Shown here: piece by piece, positions 17,617 through 26,318 of the stretch
How the letters are laid out: each line of letters opens with the position of its first letter
How positions within the stretch are numbered: the first letter of the stretch is position 1
Notes under the pieces: generated by a model
The model's database searches: none
Told to the model about the DNA's origin: nothing
Seen by the model: only the letters and a program-made list of their open reading frames with translations
Position numbers and translations under genes: made by a program
Assembly (NCBI GenBank): GCA_024710905.1
Contig: JANJTV010000055.1
Location: 33,146 to 97,145, forward strand
Source: Anaerolineales bacterium
Lineage (GTDB): Bacteria; Chloroflexota; Anaerolineae; Anaerolineales; Villigracilaceae
Length of the DNA stretch: 64,000 bases
Reading direction: 5' to 3'

Positions 17617-17894
17617 AACATCTCCTGCGGAGTTGGTCTGACAACAATCCACAGAGACACCAAGACACGGGGTTCGTCCCTGCGGCTCAATGCTCTGCGG
17701 CTGTAAGAACATCACTGCTGACAATCAAAAAGAAAAGCCAGGGCAAAACACTCAGAATCGGATTAATTTTCCCTGAATTGTTCGGTCTGGCTTGAGGATT
17801 ATACATGATAAGTTAACATTTGATAAGAAAGGCCCCTTCGGCAGCGTGTTATACTGGGGTTAAACCATATCACCCGATAAGATGAATTTTAGAT
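17617..17894. other. Non-coding divergent region between actA and a small membrane protein
   Basis: No gene is supported here. Near the actA side there is a run of CACAGAGACACC-type short A/C-rich words of a kind that also appears as GCAAAGGCACAAAG at about 26190. The side towards 17895 is AT-rich, with several TTATAC/GATAAG words, and probably carries the divergent promoters. I could not define boxes with confidence. Confidence 0.4.
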
Positions 17895-18179
17895 ATGCCG
17901 ACTCATAAACGCCGACTCTTCACCATCACCCTGATCGCCATCGGGCTCACCCTGGGCGTACTCGCCATGCAGGCGGTTGATCCTGTCCTGGGGCAAGACC
18001 TGCCCACACCCACCCCTGAAGCCACGCCCGAAATCCCTCTCGCCGAACAAGCAGGCCGCACCGACGGCATCCTTTTGCTGGGGTTCCTGCAATTACTAAT
18101 CATCCTATTACCATTAATAGCGATTCCATACCTGTGGCGGCAAGCCAAAAAGAATTCCACTGCGCGGTCCAATGAATGA
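17895..18179 (+). CDS. Small membrane protein of unknown function
   Basis: The protein has 94 residues. It has an N-terminal signal or anchor helix (FTITLIAIGLTLGVLAM), a short T/P-rich spacer (PTPTPEATPE) and a second hydrophobic segment (LLLGFLQLLIILLPLIAI) followed by a basic tail. I do not recognise the family. Its stop codon lies inside a strong terminator hairpin, which suggests that it is a real, independently transcribed gene. It is divergent from actA, so an envelope or respiratory role is conceivable but unsupported. Confidence 0.6.
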   Translation: MPTHKRRLFTITLIAIGLTLGVLAMQAVDPVLGQDLPTPTPEATPEIPLAEQAGRTDGILLLGFLQLLIILLPLIAIPYLWRQAKKNSTARSNE

Positions 18180-18193
18180 CCGCGCTTTTTTTT
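18162..18193 (+). terminator. Rho-independent terminator overlapping the stop codon of the small membrane protein
   Basis: GCGCGGTC and GACCGCGC form a perfect 8-bp stem with an 8-nt loop, followed by eight T residues. The stop codon TGA is within the hairpin. Confidence 0.9.
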
Positions 18194-18228
18194 ACCTGTT
18201 CCGCCAATGGTAAAATTTTGCCAGGAAA

Positions 18229-19185
18229 ATGAAAACCCTATTAATCCTTACCCCAGTCTACAACGACTGGGCTTCCCTGCAAAAACTACTTCATGAAATT
18301 GAAGGGACACTCTCAGGCCATTCCCTGAGCGTGGACGTCCTGGCTGTGGACGATGGTTCCCCGGAGGTCAATTTCTCCCTGGCGGGCCTGGCTTTCAAAC
18401 GCATCCGGCAGGTTCAGATCCTGCATCTGGCGCGCAATATTGGCCACCAGCGGGCCATTTCCATTGGTTTGGCTCATGCCAGCAAAAATTTGCCCTGCGA
18501 TGCCGTTATCGTCCTGGATTCAGACGGTGAAGACCGGCCACAGGAAATCCCCCAACTCCTGGCAGCTCTGGAACAACATGACCAGAAAATTATTTTTGCC
18601 CGCCGGGCGCGTCGCTCCGAGGGCATTGTCTTCCAGGGTTTCTACTTCATATATAAGGCTTTATTCGGCATGCTGACCGGGCGACAAATTAATTTTGGTA
18701 ATTTCAGCCTGATCCCTGCCAGCCTGCTGCAACGGGTTGTGCTTCTACCCGAAATCTGGAATCACTACGCAGCAGGAGTCATCCGCTCCGGCCTGCCCAG
18801 GGCAGACATCCCGACAGTGCGGGGCAGGCGCTATGCCGGGCAATCCAAAATGAACCTGGTCTCACTCATCTTGCATGGCCTGAGCGCCATTTCGGTCTAT
18901 GTGGAGGTGGTGGCCGTCCGACTGATTATTTTTAGCCTGGGCATCTTGGGTATCGTCGGGCTGGGGTTCCTGGGCTTGTTGTATGTGCGCTTCCTGACCG
19001 ACCTGGCCATTCCCGGCTGGGCCACCAACGTGGCGATTGGCCTGGCGGTCATCTTCTTCCAGGCCCTCTTGTTCCTGACCTCCCTTTCCTTTTTAACACT
19101 CAACCTGCGCAGTAACCGGCCGTTCATCCCGGCCCAGGACTACCAGGATTTCATCTTAAATATAGAAAACATCCCCCATGACTGA
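18229..19185 (+). CDS. Family 2 glycosyltransferase, polyprenyl-phosphate type
   Basis: The 318-residue protein starts with a GT-A domain: TPVYNDW, the DDGSPE nucleotide-binding loop and a DSDGEDRP segment in the place of the DxD motif. A C-terminal pair of membrane helices follows (IIFSLGILGIVGLGFLGLLY and VAIGLAVIFFQALLFLTSLS). This resembles GtrB/ArnC-like enzymes that load a sugar onto polyprenyl phosphate. It overlaps the following methyltransferase gene by 8 nt, so the two are coupled and probably act in envelope glycan synthesis with the membrane protein at 20850. Confidence 0.88.
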   Translation: MKTLLILTPVYNDWASLQKLLHEIEGTLSGHSLSVDVLAVDDGSPEVNFSLAGLAFKRIRQVQILHLARNIGHQRAISIGLAHASKNLPCDAVIVLDSDGEDRPQEIPQLLAALEQHDQKIIFARRARRSEGIVFQGFYFIYKALFGMLTGRQINFGNFSLIPASLLQRVVLLPEIWNHYAAGVIRSGLPRADIPTVRGRRYAGQSKMNLVSLILHGLSAISVYVEVVAVRLIIFSLGILGIVGLGFLGLLYVRFLTDLAIPGWATNVAIGLAVIFFQALLFLTSLSFLTLNLRSNRPFIPAQDYQDFILNIENIPHD

Positions 19186-19885
19186 ACAAAAATATGTTGG
19201 TGAAGAACTGACCATTTTTGCCCATGCGGTCAACTGGAAGGCTTACTACGGAAAATTGATCCGCCCTTATTTTGGCGATCGCGTCCTGGAGGCTGGCGCC
19301 GGGCTGGGTGGAACCACCCTCAGCCTATGCCCACCCGACCAACGGGAGTGGGTCTGTCTTGAGCCAGACCCGACCCTGCTCCGGGAGATTGACCAACTGA
19401 TTGCCGGGAACAAACTGCCGGGCGGGGTAAAGACCCGTCCGGGATTCGTCCAGGACCTGCCCGCCGATGACCTGTACGACTGCATCATTTACATTGATGT
19501 GATTGAGCACATCGAGGATGACGCCGCTGAACTGGCCCGCGCCGCGGAACATCTGAAACCGGGCGGGTTTCTCGTGGCACTTTCGCCTGCCCACCAATGG
19601 CTGTTTACTCCCTTCGACGAGGCCATAGGGCACTACCGCCGCTATAACCGCATACGCATGGAGCAGGTCACACCGCCGGGCTGCGACATTGAACGGATTT
19701 TTTACCTGGATAGTGCCGGGATGCTGCTCTCGGCAGCCAATCGCCTGATGCTGCGGCAGTCGATGCCAACCGTCAACCAGATTTTGGTCTGGGACAGGTT
19801 GGTCATCCCGGTTTCACGACTCCTGGACTGGTTGACCGGCTACCGGTTTGGCAAAAGCGTCGTGGGCGTGTGGCGAAAACGTTAA
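19178..19885 (+). CDS. Class I SAM-dependent methyltransferase
   Basis: The 235-residue protein has the Rossmann motif I VLEAGAGLGGTT, an acidic motif II (VCLEPDP) and a motif IV region YIDVIEHIEDD, the usual order for class I methyltransferases of the UbiE/BioC type. The acceptor is not evident; coupling to the GT2 gene suggests a lipid-linked sugar or a related envelope compound. The ATG overlaps the end of the GT2 gene. The 3' end overlaps the convergent panE-like gene by 4 nt. Confidence 0.85.
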   Translation: MTEQKYVGEELTIFAHAVNWKAYYGKLIRPYFGDRVLEAGAGLGGTTLSLCPPDQREWVCLEPDPTLLREIDQLIAGNKLPGGVKTRPGFVQDLPADDLYDCIIYIDVIEHIEDDAAELARAAEHLKPGGFLVALSPAHQWLFTPFDEAIGHYRRYNRIRMEQVTPPGCDIERIFYLDSAGMLLSAANRLMLRQSMPTVNQILVWDRLVIPVSRLLDWLTGYRFGKSVVGVWRKR

Positions 19886-20811
19886 GCAGCCAGGCGGGCT
19901 TTGCGCTCACCGGGAAGCAGGCTGGCATAAAGGAAAGCATGTACGGGCGTGGCGATGCCTGCCTGGCGGCCCAGCCGGACGACTGCGCCATTCTGGGCTT
20001 CCAATTCGGATGGTCGGCCTTCGAGGATGTCTTTTTGCATGGAGGCAGTCAGGCCTGCCGGGGCGTTGTCGATAATCCCCAGCACACGACTTTCAGCATC
20101 CAACGGGATTTTTACGCCCAGTGCCCGGCCTACCTGTGCTGTTTCGGCAATTGCTTCCATTAATAATTCGCGGGTTTCCGGCACTGTCCTGAAGTCACCA
20201 ATCGTCATCCGTGTAACGCTCCCCAGGCCGCTAACAGCGGCAATAAAAATGAACTTCTCCCACATGGCCACACGGATATCAGCGGGGATTTCAACAGTAA
20301 GACCCTGGCAGGAGGCAAAGGCTTGCTTAACGGCATCCACGCGCGGGGTGAGGCTGCCATCCAGTTCGCCAAAAGCAATATAGGGCGGCACGCCAACGTG
20401 GCGAATCATGCCTGGCCCGCCGATGAACGCGCTGATGCGGCATAGCCCGCCCAGCACAGGTTCCTGGCCCAGGGCTGCGGCCAGTTGAGACGGCGCATCC
20501 ACGCCGTTCGTTAACGGGATGACCACCGTATGCGGGCCAATATTTGGCCTGATGGCTTCAGCAACGGCCGGCACATCCCAGGCCTTGGTGGCCACCAGGA
20601 TGACATCCGGGGTATCCCCTGCCGGGTCATCTGTGGCCAGGGCCGGGTGAATGGAAAAATCCCCGGCGACACTCTCCACGCGCAAGCCATTTTCATTGAT
20701 TGCATCAAGATGGCGGCCCCGGGCGACAAAGGTCACCTCATGTCCGGCCTGGGCCAGCCGACCGCCAAAATAACCTCCCACCCCTCCACTGCCGAAAACA
20801 AGAACTTTCAT
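19882..20811 (-). CDS. panE: 2-dehydropantoate 2-reductase family protein
   Basis: This 309-residue protein begins with the NADP-binding GSGGVGGYFG, followed by the ketopantoate reductase segments LTNGVDAPSQL and a C-terminal helical domain with the catalytic Lys region (MWEKFIFIAAV) and PSELEAQNGAVV. It would reduce 2-dehydropantoate to pantoate in coenzyme A synthesis. ApbA/PanE relatives with other substrates exist, so the assignment is to family level. The ATG at 20811 has AGGAG upstream. Confidence 0.88.
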   Translation of the reverse strand: MKVLVFGSGGVGGYFGGRLAQAGHEVTFVARGRHLDAINENGLRVESVAGDFSIHPALATDDPAGDTPDVILVATKAWDVPAVAEAIRPNIGPHTVVIPLTNGVDAPSQLAAALGQEPVLGGLCRISAFIGGPGMIRHVGVPPYIAFGELDGSLTPRVDAVKQAFASCQGLTVEIPADIRVAMWEKFIFIAAVSGLGSVTRMTIGDFRTVPETRELLMEAIAETAQVGRALGVKIPLDAESRVLGIIDNAPAGLTASMQKDILEGRPSELEAQNGAVVRLGRQAGIATPVHAFLYASLLPGERKARLAA

Positions 20812-20836
20812 TTCCTTCTCCTCAGGTTGAATACAC

Positions 20837-20842
20837 TATAAT
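20837..20842 (+). promoter_or_regulatory. -10 box of leaderless promoter for the multi-span membrane protein
   Basis: TATAAT lies 7 nt before the ATG at 20850. No Shine-Dalgarno sequence and no clear -35 hexamer are present. Confidence 0.55.
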
Positions 20843-20849
20843 CGCGGAC

Positions 20850-22394
20850 ATGATCCGCCACAAAGCATGGATGCTGGTTGCCCTGGCACCCTTACCCTTC
20901 TTGAGCCTTTACCTGGTTCACTTCCTGAAGGCGTCTGAAACCATAGTACCAACCGGCTTCCTGCAAACTGACATGGCTTATTATTCGGCCAACGGGCGCG
21001 AGATCTTTGAAGGTGGCAATGGCTGGTTATACCCAAATCCCTACAACGTAAATGGCGAAACCATATACTTTCACTGGTTCCCCTGGCTGCTGGGGGTTGG
21101 GATCAAGTTCATCGGGCTTGAACCTGGCGCGCAATATGTTGCCTACGGCATTGTTGCAGCCTTGCTGCTCAGCCTGCTCACCTACCGGTTGGTCTGCCTG
21201 CTCCTGCCAGACCCGCAATATCGTGGCGTCATTTTCCTGCTGTCCATGTGGGGCGGTGGATTCCTGGCCCTGGGGAAAATCATCCTGAACATCACACAGG
21301 GCCTGCCTATTTATGAAAACCCTCTGCTGTTTGACCCCGGCAATGGATACTGGCTGTTGAGCTGGGGACGGAACACAATCTACACAACCGAGGCGGTTTA
21401 TCACTGCCTGTTTGCCGCTGCCTGGCTGTTCCTGCTCAAGAAGCGCTGGTGGATGGCCTTGCTTTGTACAGCGCTGCTGGCAGGCACTCATCCTTTTTCC
21501 GGCGTACAACTTTTACTGATCGTGATCGTCTACCTGTATGTTGTCAGCATCCTGAAAATGGAAGAACTCCCTGCCGCCCCGAGGCTGGCTTCGCTGGCGC
21601 TGTTTGCCCTGTTTGCCGGGTATTACTTCTGGTTCCTGGGTCAGTTTGAGTCACATCGCGCCATCCAGGGCGGTTGGCAAATTGAATGGACTCTCCCCTG
21701 GGATACCCTGTTGCTGCATGAAGGCTGGCTGGTCGTCCTGGTACTGGTTGGTTTCTGGCGCATACAGAAGAAACCCTCTTCGAGCGAATGGCTATTCATC
21801 ATCAGCGCATTGATCTCCCTTGGGCTGGCAAAGCACGACCTGTTCATCACCCCGCACCAGCCGCTGCACTTCACCCGCGGCTATCTCTGGATGCCGCTCT
21901 TCCTGCTGGCCGCCCCGGTTCTGCAAAAAGGGCTGATACGATTACAGGATTCCCTGCCCGGGATGGCAGCGCGATTGGTCACTACCCTGCTCGTGTTTGC
22001 CCTGTGCGTGGACAATTTAACCTTCCTGGCCCTGACGTATGGCCCGAATGATTTCAGCCTGTACATGACCCGCAATGAGTATCAACTGTACCAATGGATT
22101 GATCAACAGGATTTGCAGGGCAACCTGCTTGTGCCAGGCGATCCGTTTCTCAGCTACCTGGCCGCAACCTATACGTCACTGACGCCTTATCTCGGCCACT
22201 GGAGCATTACGCCAGATTATCGTGGCCGGCTGACCAATGTCCAGGCGCTCGAAACCGGCCAGCAGGCTGGCCCATGGTTTGATGACATACATTATGTCAT
22301 TGTCGAAAATAACCGGGTGATACAACTCCCCGCACTCGATCACTGGCGCGTTCTCCACCAACAAGGGGAGTTACTGCTGCTGGCCCGCCCCTAA
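20850..22394 (+). CDS. Multi-span membrane protein, possible GT-C-type glycosyltransferase
   Basis: The 514-residue protein has about ten to twelve membrane helices and a soluble C-terminal tail of about 100 residues. The first extracytoplasmic loop carries acidic residues (LQTDMAYYSANGREIFEGG), as in many lipid-phosphate-sugar-dependent GT-C enzymes. No DUF or motif can be named with certainty. The neighbouring GT2 and methyltransferase genes support an envelope glycan role. The ATG at 20850 is chosen because TATAAT lies 7 nt upstream and the longer frame runs through the promoter and the panE start. The stop overlaps the convergent LuxR gene by 4 nt. Confidence 0.7.
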   Translation: MIRHKAWMLVALAPLPFLSLYLVHFLKASETIVPTGFLQTDMAYYSANGREIFEGGNGWLYPNPYNVNGETIYFHWFPWLLGVGIKFIGLEPGAQYVAYGIVAALLLSLLTYRLVCLLLPDPQYRGVIFLLSMWGGGFLALGKIILNITQGLPIYENPLLFDPGNGYWLLSWGRNTIYTTEAVYHCLFAAAWLFLLKKRWWMALLCTALLAGTHPFSGVQLLLIVIVYLYVVSILKMEELPAAPRLASLALFALFAGYYFWFLGQFESHRAIQGGWQIEWTLPWDTLLLHEGWLVVLVLVGFWRIQKKPSSSEWLFIISALISLGLAKHDLFITPHQPLHFTRGYLWMPLFLLAAPVLQKGLIRLQDSLPGMAARLVTTLLVFALCVDNLTFLALTYGPNDFSLYMTRNEYQLYQWIDQQDLQGNLLVPGDPFLSYLAATYTSLTPYLGHWSITPDYRGRLTNVQALETGQQAGPWFDDIHYVIVENNRVIQLPALDHWRVLHQQGELLLLARP

Positions 22395-23005
22395 AGAACA
22401 ATTAATCCGCGGCGGGTGCCAATCGTCACCGCCTCGGTGCGGCTGGCAGCGCCCAGCTTGGCATAAATGGACGACAGGTGAAACTTGACCGTATGTTCAC
22501 TGATTCCCAGTCGGGCGGCAATCTGCTTGTTGGCCAGGCCGCCTGCCATCAGTTGCAGCACTTCCAGTTCGCGGCCTGTCAGCGTTTCCACTGGCCCGGA
22601 ATCATCTGCCGCCGAGTAATCCGGTGACCGCCACAATCCGCGCATCAAGGCAGGGGGCGCCACCCACAATCCCTCTGCCAGGGCATGAATCGCGGCGGAT
22701 AACTGCTCTTCATTGCTGGAAATCGGCAACATTCCCCATACCCCGCCCGCCCCGGCCAATGCCCGAGCCACCCCCGCATCATCACTCAACACCAGCAATG
22801 CCGCCGCAGGCCAGTCCCGCGCCCCGCGCATGGATTCCACAGTCGGGTCGGCCAGCAGGATCACATCTGCGGCCGCACTCAATTGCCCGGCTTCTGCCAG
22901 GCTGGCCGCCTCCGCCGTGACAGAGATATCCGCCACGGCGGAGAGCAGGCCGCGCAAACCTACGCGCAATGGCAGGTTGGGGGCAACCACCAGCACATTA
23001 ATCAT
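22391..23005 (-). CDS. LuxR/NarL-type regulator with degenerate receiver domain
   Basis: The protein has 204 residues. The C-terminal LuxR HTH is intact (LTGRELEVLQLMAGG, then KQIAARLGISEHTVKFHLS). The N-terminal receiver-like domain has lost the acidic pair (VVAPNLPLR where VADDHPL is usual), and the phospho-acceptor position reads ILLADP instead of LLD, so it is probably not phosphorylated. It may respond to a ligand or a partner or act constitutively. No kinase is adjacent. It lies 31 nt downstream of the HtrA-like gene, possibly in one operon. Confidence 0.82.
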   Translation of the reverse strand: MINVLVVAPNLPLRVGLRGLLSAVADISVTAEAASLAEAGQLSAAADVILLADPTVESMRGARDWPAAALLVLSDDAGVARALAGAGGVWGMLPISSNEEQLSAAIHALAEGLWVAPPALMRGLWRSPDYSAADDSGPVETLTGRELEVLQLMAGGLANKQIAARLGISEHTVKFHLSSIYAKLGAASRTEAVTIGTRRGLIVL

Positions 23006-23036
23006 AACGATGCCGCCCGCCTGTCAACGAAGAAGG

Positions 23037-23930
23037 TCACCGTTCGCCAACCGTCACTTCCAGCAATGTAGGCACACCGCCGCGCAAGACCTGTAACCTG
23101 GCAGGCTTGCCGGCCACATCCCCACCCAGGGTGGCGAACAAGGCTTCATGGTCGCCTGCCGGGGTTTCATTCAGAGCCACCAGGATGTCTCCCACCAGCA
23201 ACCCATCCTTCCCGGCCGGGCTGTCTTCTTCAATCCCCAGGATGAGTAAACCGGTGGGCTGGGCACGCTGGAGGCTGCCCTGCTGGGCCGATGAAATTTC
23301 CACCACCTGGGAGCGAATACCCAGGTAGCCGCGTTTGATGCGTCCGTGTTTGGCAAGGGTTTCGGCCACCCGCCAGGCGATGCCCACCGGGATGGTAATG
23401 GCCGTGCCGCCAAACCCGGAGGTGTTCAGCCCGAGCACGGAACCGTCGGCCGCCACCGCCGGGCCGCCGGAAAAGCCGGGGTACGAAATGGCATCCGTGC
23501 GGATGTATGCCTCCAGCAGACCGCCGCGGTGGGTGCGCACCTGCCCACCCACCGCGCTGATCACACCCAGGCTGGCCTGCAAGCCCTCCTCCCCGACCCT
23601 GCCCAACAGCAGGGCAAACTGCCCGATGCGCGCCGGGGTTTTGCTTGGTTCAGCCGCCAGCGAGGCGGGTTTCTCCAAGCGCAGTAGGGCCAGGTCTGTG
23701 CCGGGGTCACGGCCAGCCAGTTTTACCGGAATGTTCGTGCCGTCGGCCAGGCTGACCGAGATATTTTCTTCGCGCTCGACCACATGGTCGGCGGTCAGCA
23801 CCAGGTCTTTGGAGTACAAAATACCCGTAGCCGGGATGCGACGGCGGGCATGCACGGTGACCGTGGCCTTGCCCGCTTTTTCAGCGGCCTCGGCCAGGGC
23901 ATTGGACAGGTCTACCAGTAGATTGGACAT
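23037..23930 (-). CDS. HtrA/DegP-like trypsin-type serine protease with PDZ domain, no signal peptide
   Basis: The 297-residue protein has a complete catalytic triad in HtrA order: His in LTADHVV, Asp in GTDLALLRL and Ser in FSGGPAV. A C-terminal PDZ domain follows (RGYLGI, then GLLILGIEEDSPAGKDGL). Unlike most HtrA proteins it has no signal peptide or membrane anchor; the N-terminus is a short amphipathic helix. It is therefore predicted to be cytoplasmic. The ATG at 23930 has AGGAG 8 nt upstream. Its neighbour is the degenerate LuxR regulator. Confidence 0.87.
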   Translation of the reverse strand: MSNLLVDLSNALAEAAEKAGKATVTVHARRRIPATGILYSKDLVLTADHVVEREENISVSLADGTNIPVKLAGRDPGTDLALLRLEKPASLAAEPSKTPARIGQFALLLGRVGEEGLQASLGVISAVGGQVRTHRGGLLEAYIRTDAISYPGFSGGPAVAADGSVLGLNTSGFGGTAITIPVGIAWRVAETLAKHGRIKRGYLGIRSQVVEISSAQQGSLQRAQPTGLLILGIEEDSPAGKDGLLVGDILVALNETPAGDHEALFATLGGDVAGKPARLQVLRGGVPTLLEVTVGER

Positions 23931-24028
23931 GTTTCGTTTCTCCTATGCCGCCAGTATAGGGGAATGCGGGCGTTTGCACATCACCCGGGCGGGCGGGAGG
24001 CAGACTAGCCGTTTGGGCAGGCAAAGGA

Positions 24029-24586
24029 TTACTTTGTGGCTGCCAGGTGGGCAATGATCTCATGGGTGGGCATCACCTGCCCGTAGGATTTCAACGCCGC
24101 CAGGAACGCCTTGTGGACATGATCGGCCGGGATGGTGGTCTCCCCATAGGATAGATCGCGTGTGGCGCAGGCATCGGCCGCTAGCATTACCTGGAAGCCG
24201 AGGTCGGCAGCGGCGCGTACAGTGGCGTCCACACACATGTGGGTCATCATGCCACAAATCACCAGTCGTTCGATGCCGTTTTCTTTCAGCATATCCAGCA
24301 GGTTGGTGTCGCGAAAGGCGTTGGGGAAGTTTTTCACCACCAGCGGCTCGCCTTCAAAATGCGCCACCAGGTCGTGGATGGTAATGCCATCCGTGCCGCG
24401 CAGGAAAAATGTGGAGCCGGGCCGCACGGATTCGTGCTGGATGTGGACGTGATAGCCGCCGTGTTCACGGAAGCATTGCAGCAGTTCGCGCGCCTGGCGG
24501 GCAGCAGCTTCCGCGCCGACCAGTTCCATTTTGCCGCCGGGGAAGTAGTCGTTCTGGATGTCAATCAGCAGCAGGGCTGTTTTCAT
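24029..24586 (-). CDS. Isochorismatase-family cysteine hydrolase
   Basis: This 185-residue protein shows the family triad: Asp in LLIDIQNDYF, Lys in VVKNFPNAF and Cys in GMMTHMCVDAT. The cis-peptide region before the Cys (VICGMMTHMC) is typical. The family includes nicotinamidases, isochorismatases and N-carbamoyl hydrolases, and the substrate is not clear. The ATG at 24586 follows an AAGG ribosome-binding site. It is 33 nt after the VanZ-like gene. Confidence 0.87.
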   Translation of the reverse strand: MKTALLLIDIQNDYFPGGKMELVGAEAAARQARELLQCFREHGGYHVHIQHESVRPGSTFFLRGTDGITIHDLVAHFEGEPLVVKNFPNAFRDTNLLDMLKENGIERLVICGMMTHMCVDATVRAAADLGFQVMLAADACATRDLSYGETTIPADHVHKAFLAALKSYGQVMPTHEIIAHLAATK

Positions 24587-24619
24587 ATCGTTGCCTTTTC
24601 GCTTTAAAAAATGATCTGA

Positions 24620-25054
24620 TCAAAACTTCATGCAGGGAATATAGGTCGAGGCGATAATCCCGGCATAACTCGCCAGCAGGTCCCAAATGTCCGGTGTGCG
24701 GGCGGGCTGGAAAAACTGGCTCAATTCTTCGGCTGTGGCCAGCCCGATAGCGAGGAGTACGCCCCACAACACGGAAAACGCGCCCAGCCGGACGCGCCGG
24801 TATTTCAGCGCGGTGGAAAAAACATAGGCCAGGAGGCCGTAAATGACAAAATGACCCAGCCGGTCGCCATTGGGAAAATCGTAGATGGCTTTCAGCCAAC
24901 CGGGCATGCTGGCGGAATTGGCCCAGTAGGCAACCAGCGCGAACAGGAGCAGGCCCCACCCGGCCAGCCCCCACCAAAAGGCATTTTTCTTAAACAAGGG
25001 AATCACTTCCTGCCAAAGTCGGCGGGGTTTTCGCCCCAGCGTTCGGTATCCCAC
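24620..25054 (-). CDS. VanZ-like family membrane protein
   Basis: The protein has four membrane helices (GLLLFALVAYWANSA, HFVIYGLLAYVFS, LGAFSVLWGVLLAIGLA, and a final one). It also has the VanZ signature residues in DRLGHFVIYG and ATAEELSQFF, then RTPDIWDLLASYAGI. The function is unsettled; relatives can lower teicoplanin sensitivity. The coordinates give the longest start, a GTG at 25054 inside the RNase H gene. A second GTG at 25006 overlapping the RNase H stop by 4 nt is equally plausible and starts closer to the first helix. Confidence 0.8.
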   Translation of the reverse strand: MGYRTLGRKPRRLWQEVIPLFKKNAFWWGLAGWGLLLFALVAYWANSASMPGWLKAIYDFPNGDRLGHFVIYGLLAYVFSTALKYRRVRLGAFSVLWGVLLAIGLATAEELSQFFQPARTPDIWDLLASYAGIIASTYIPCMKF

Positions 25055-25626
25055 TTGATGATGCCGGTCATGATGTTATGTTCGGCCAGCCATTTTTCGG
25101 AACGGGAGATCAGGTAGAACAGGGCAGCATTGTTGGCCGTGCGTTCCATTTTGGTGCGGCACACCCCCAATTTTACCCAACCAACAGCAATGACCGAATC
25201 GGAGTAGATCGGGCGGTTGACTTTTTGCTTGCGCATCCACTCCAGGGCATGGACAATGGCCAGGAATTCGCCAACGTTGTTGGTGCCATCGGGGAAAGGT
25301 CCCATATGGAAAAGCTGCTCGCCGGTCTCGGTATCCACGCCGCGGTATTCGAGCGGGCCGGGCACACCAGCACAGGCTGCATCCACACAAATGGAGGGCA
25401 GGATGGGCTTGACTTCGGCGGTCTTCCATAGCCCGCGTGTGGCCGGACCGCCTTTATAATCTTCATACTTGCGCTGGAAAGCCTCTTCGGCGGACGGGAG
25501 CGTCTCAAAGGCTTTATACTCCGCATCGGGGTAGCCCGAAACCGAATCTGAACATTCCTTCCAGGAACCAAAAATCCCCGGCTTACGTCCCTTCCAAACC
25601 ACATAATACTTGGTTGCTTTTTTCAT
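25003..25626 (-). CDS. Ribonuclease H with N-terminal viroplasmin domain
   Basis: The 207-residue protein begins with a viroplasmin/RNase H1 N-terminal domain (YYVVWKGRKPGIFGSW) that binds RNA:DNA hybrids, then an RNase H fold with the acidic residues in ICVDAACAG, NNVGEFLAI and IYSDSVIAV and a last Asp near NPADFG. It should cleave RNA in hybrids. The order matches RNase HI of eukaryotes and some Firmicutes. The ATG at 25626 lies 7 nt after a minus-strand TACAAT, which excludes the much longer open frame upstream. Confidence 0.88.
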   Translation of the reverse strand: MKKATKYYVVWKGRKPGIFGSWKECSDSVSGYPDAEYKAFETLPSAEEAFQRKYEDYKGGPATRGLWKTAEVKPILPSICVDAACAGVPGPLEYRGVDTETGEQLFHMGPFPDGTNNVGEFLAIVHALEWMRKQKVNRPIYSDSVIAVGWVKLGVCRTKMERTANNAALFYLISRSEKWLAEHNIMTGIIKWDTERWGENPADFGRK

Positions 25627-25633
25627 TATTAAA

Positions 25634-25639
25634 ATTGTA
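25634..25639 (-). promoter_or_regulatory. -10 box of leaderless promoter for the RNase H gene
   Basis: TACAAT on the minus strand lies 7 nt before the ATG at 25626. No ribosome-binding site can fit in between. Confidence 0.5.
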
Positions 25640-25680
25640 CACTGTTTTGAGACCACAGGATAAAACGAAGAGGAGCTGAT

Positions 25681-26145
25681 ATGAAACGTACCCGCCCACA
25701 AACCGAGAAGAGTTATGGTATTCCTGAAGATGAAAACGGACTGCTGGCGTGGGAGGTTGTCAGCAGCCGCATGGCGCAGGCCAAAACGTACTGGGTGGCG
25801 ACCGTCTCGCCGGGCGAAAAGCCGCATGCCATGCCCACCTGGGGTGTGTGGCTGGAGGAAACATTCTATTTTGGCGGCGGGCGCGATACGCGCAAAGCGA
25901 AAAACATTGCCCGCAACCCGCAGGTGGTGATTCACTCGGAAAGCGGGGATGATGCCATCATCCTGGAGGGGCAGGCCGTGGAAGTGCTGGATGAAACCTT
26001 GCAAATCAAGATTGATGACGCCTACGAAGCCAAATACGGCATGCGGCACGGCACACCGGTCTGGCGGCTGGCGGTGAAACAGGTCTTTGCCTGGGAGATG
26101 AAAACGTATCCGCAGAGCGCGACCAAATGGGTGAATAATGATTGA
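25681..26145 (+). CDS. Pyridoxamine 5'-phosphate oxidase-like flavin/F420-binding protein
   Basis: This 154-residue protein has a split-barrel PPOX fold, with YWVATVSPGEKPHAMP in strand 1-2, YFGGGRDTRKAKNIARNP in the cofactor-binding loop and VVIHSESGDDAIILEG in the core. Such proteins use FMN or F420 and reduce or bind diverse small molecules. The ATG at 25681 has AGAGGAGCTG upstream. It is divergent from the RNase H gene. Confidence 0.8.
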   Translation: MKRTRPQTEKSYGIPEDENGLLAWEVVSSRMAQAKTYWVATVSPGEKPHAMPTWGVWLEETFYFGGGRDTRKAKNIARNPQVVIHSESGDDAIILEGQAVEVLDETLQIKIDDAYEAKYGMRHGTPVWRLAVKQVFAWEMKTYPQSATKWVNND

Positions 26146-26240
26146 CTCTAAAACAAGCAAGTGATTTAGCCAAGAAAACCTAACGCAAAGGCACAAAGCG
26201 GCCTGGCGTCAATGAAATTCCTGAGCCGCGCTCGTGACAA

Positions 26241-26280
26241 ACAAAATCCCAGCTGCGAAATGCAACCGGGATTTTGTTCT
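26241..26280. terminator. Bidirectional terminator between the PPOX and CBS genes
   Basis: ACAAAATCCC and GGGATTTTGT form a 10-bp stem around a loop that holds a further TGC/GCA pairing. The A/T-rich outer stem can serve both convergent genes. Confidence 0.65.
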
Positions 26281-26318
26281 TTAACTTGATGGATTAATCC
26301 CTGCAATCAGGGGCAGAC

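Noticed and set aside
17640..17705. Possible structured RNA in the actA upstream region
   Set aside because: The A/C-rich short-word run gives no stable stem and resembles generic intergenic repeats; no tRNA or riboswitch fold was recognised.
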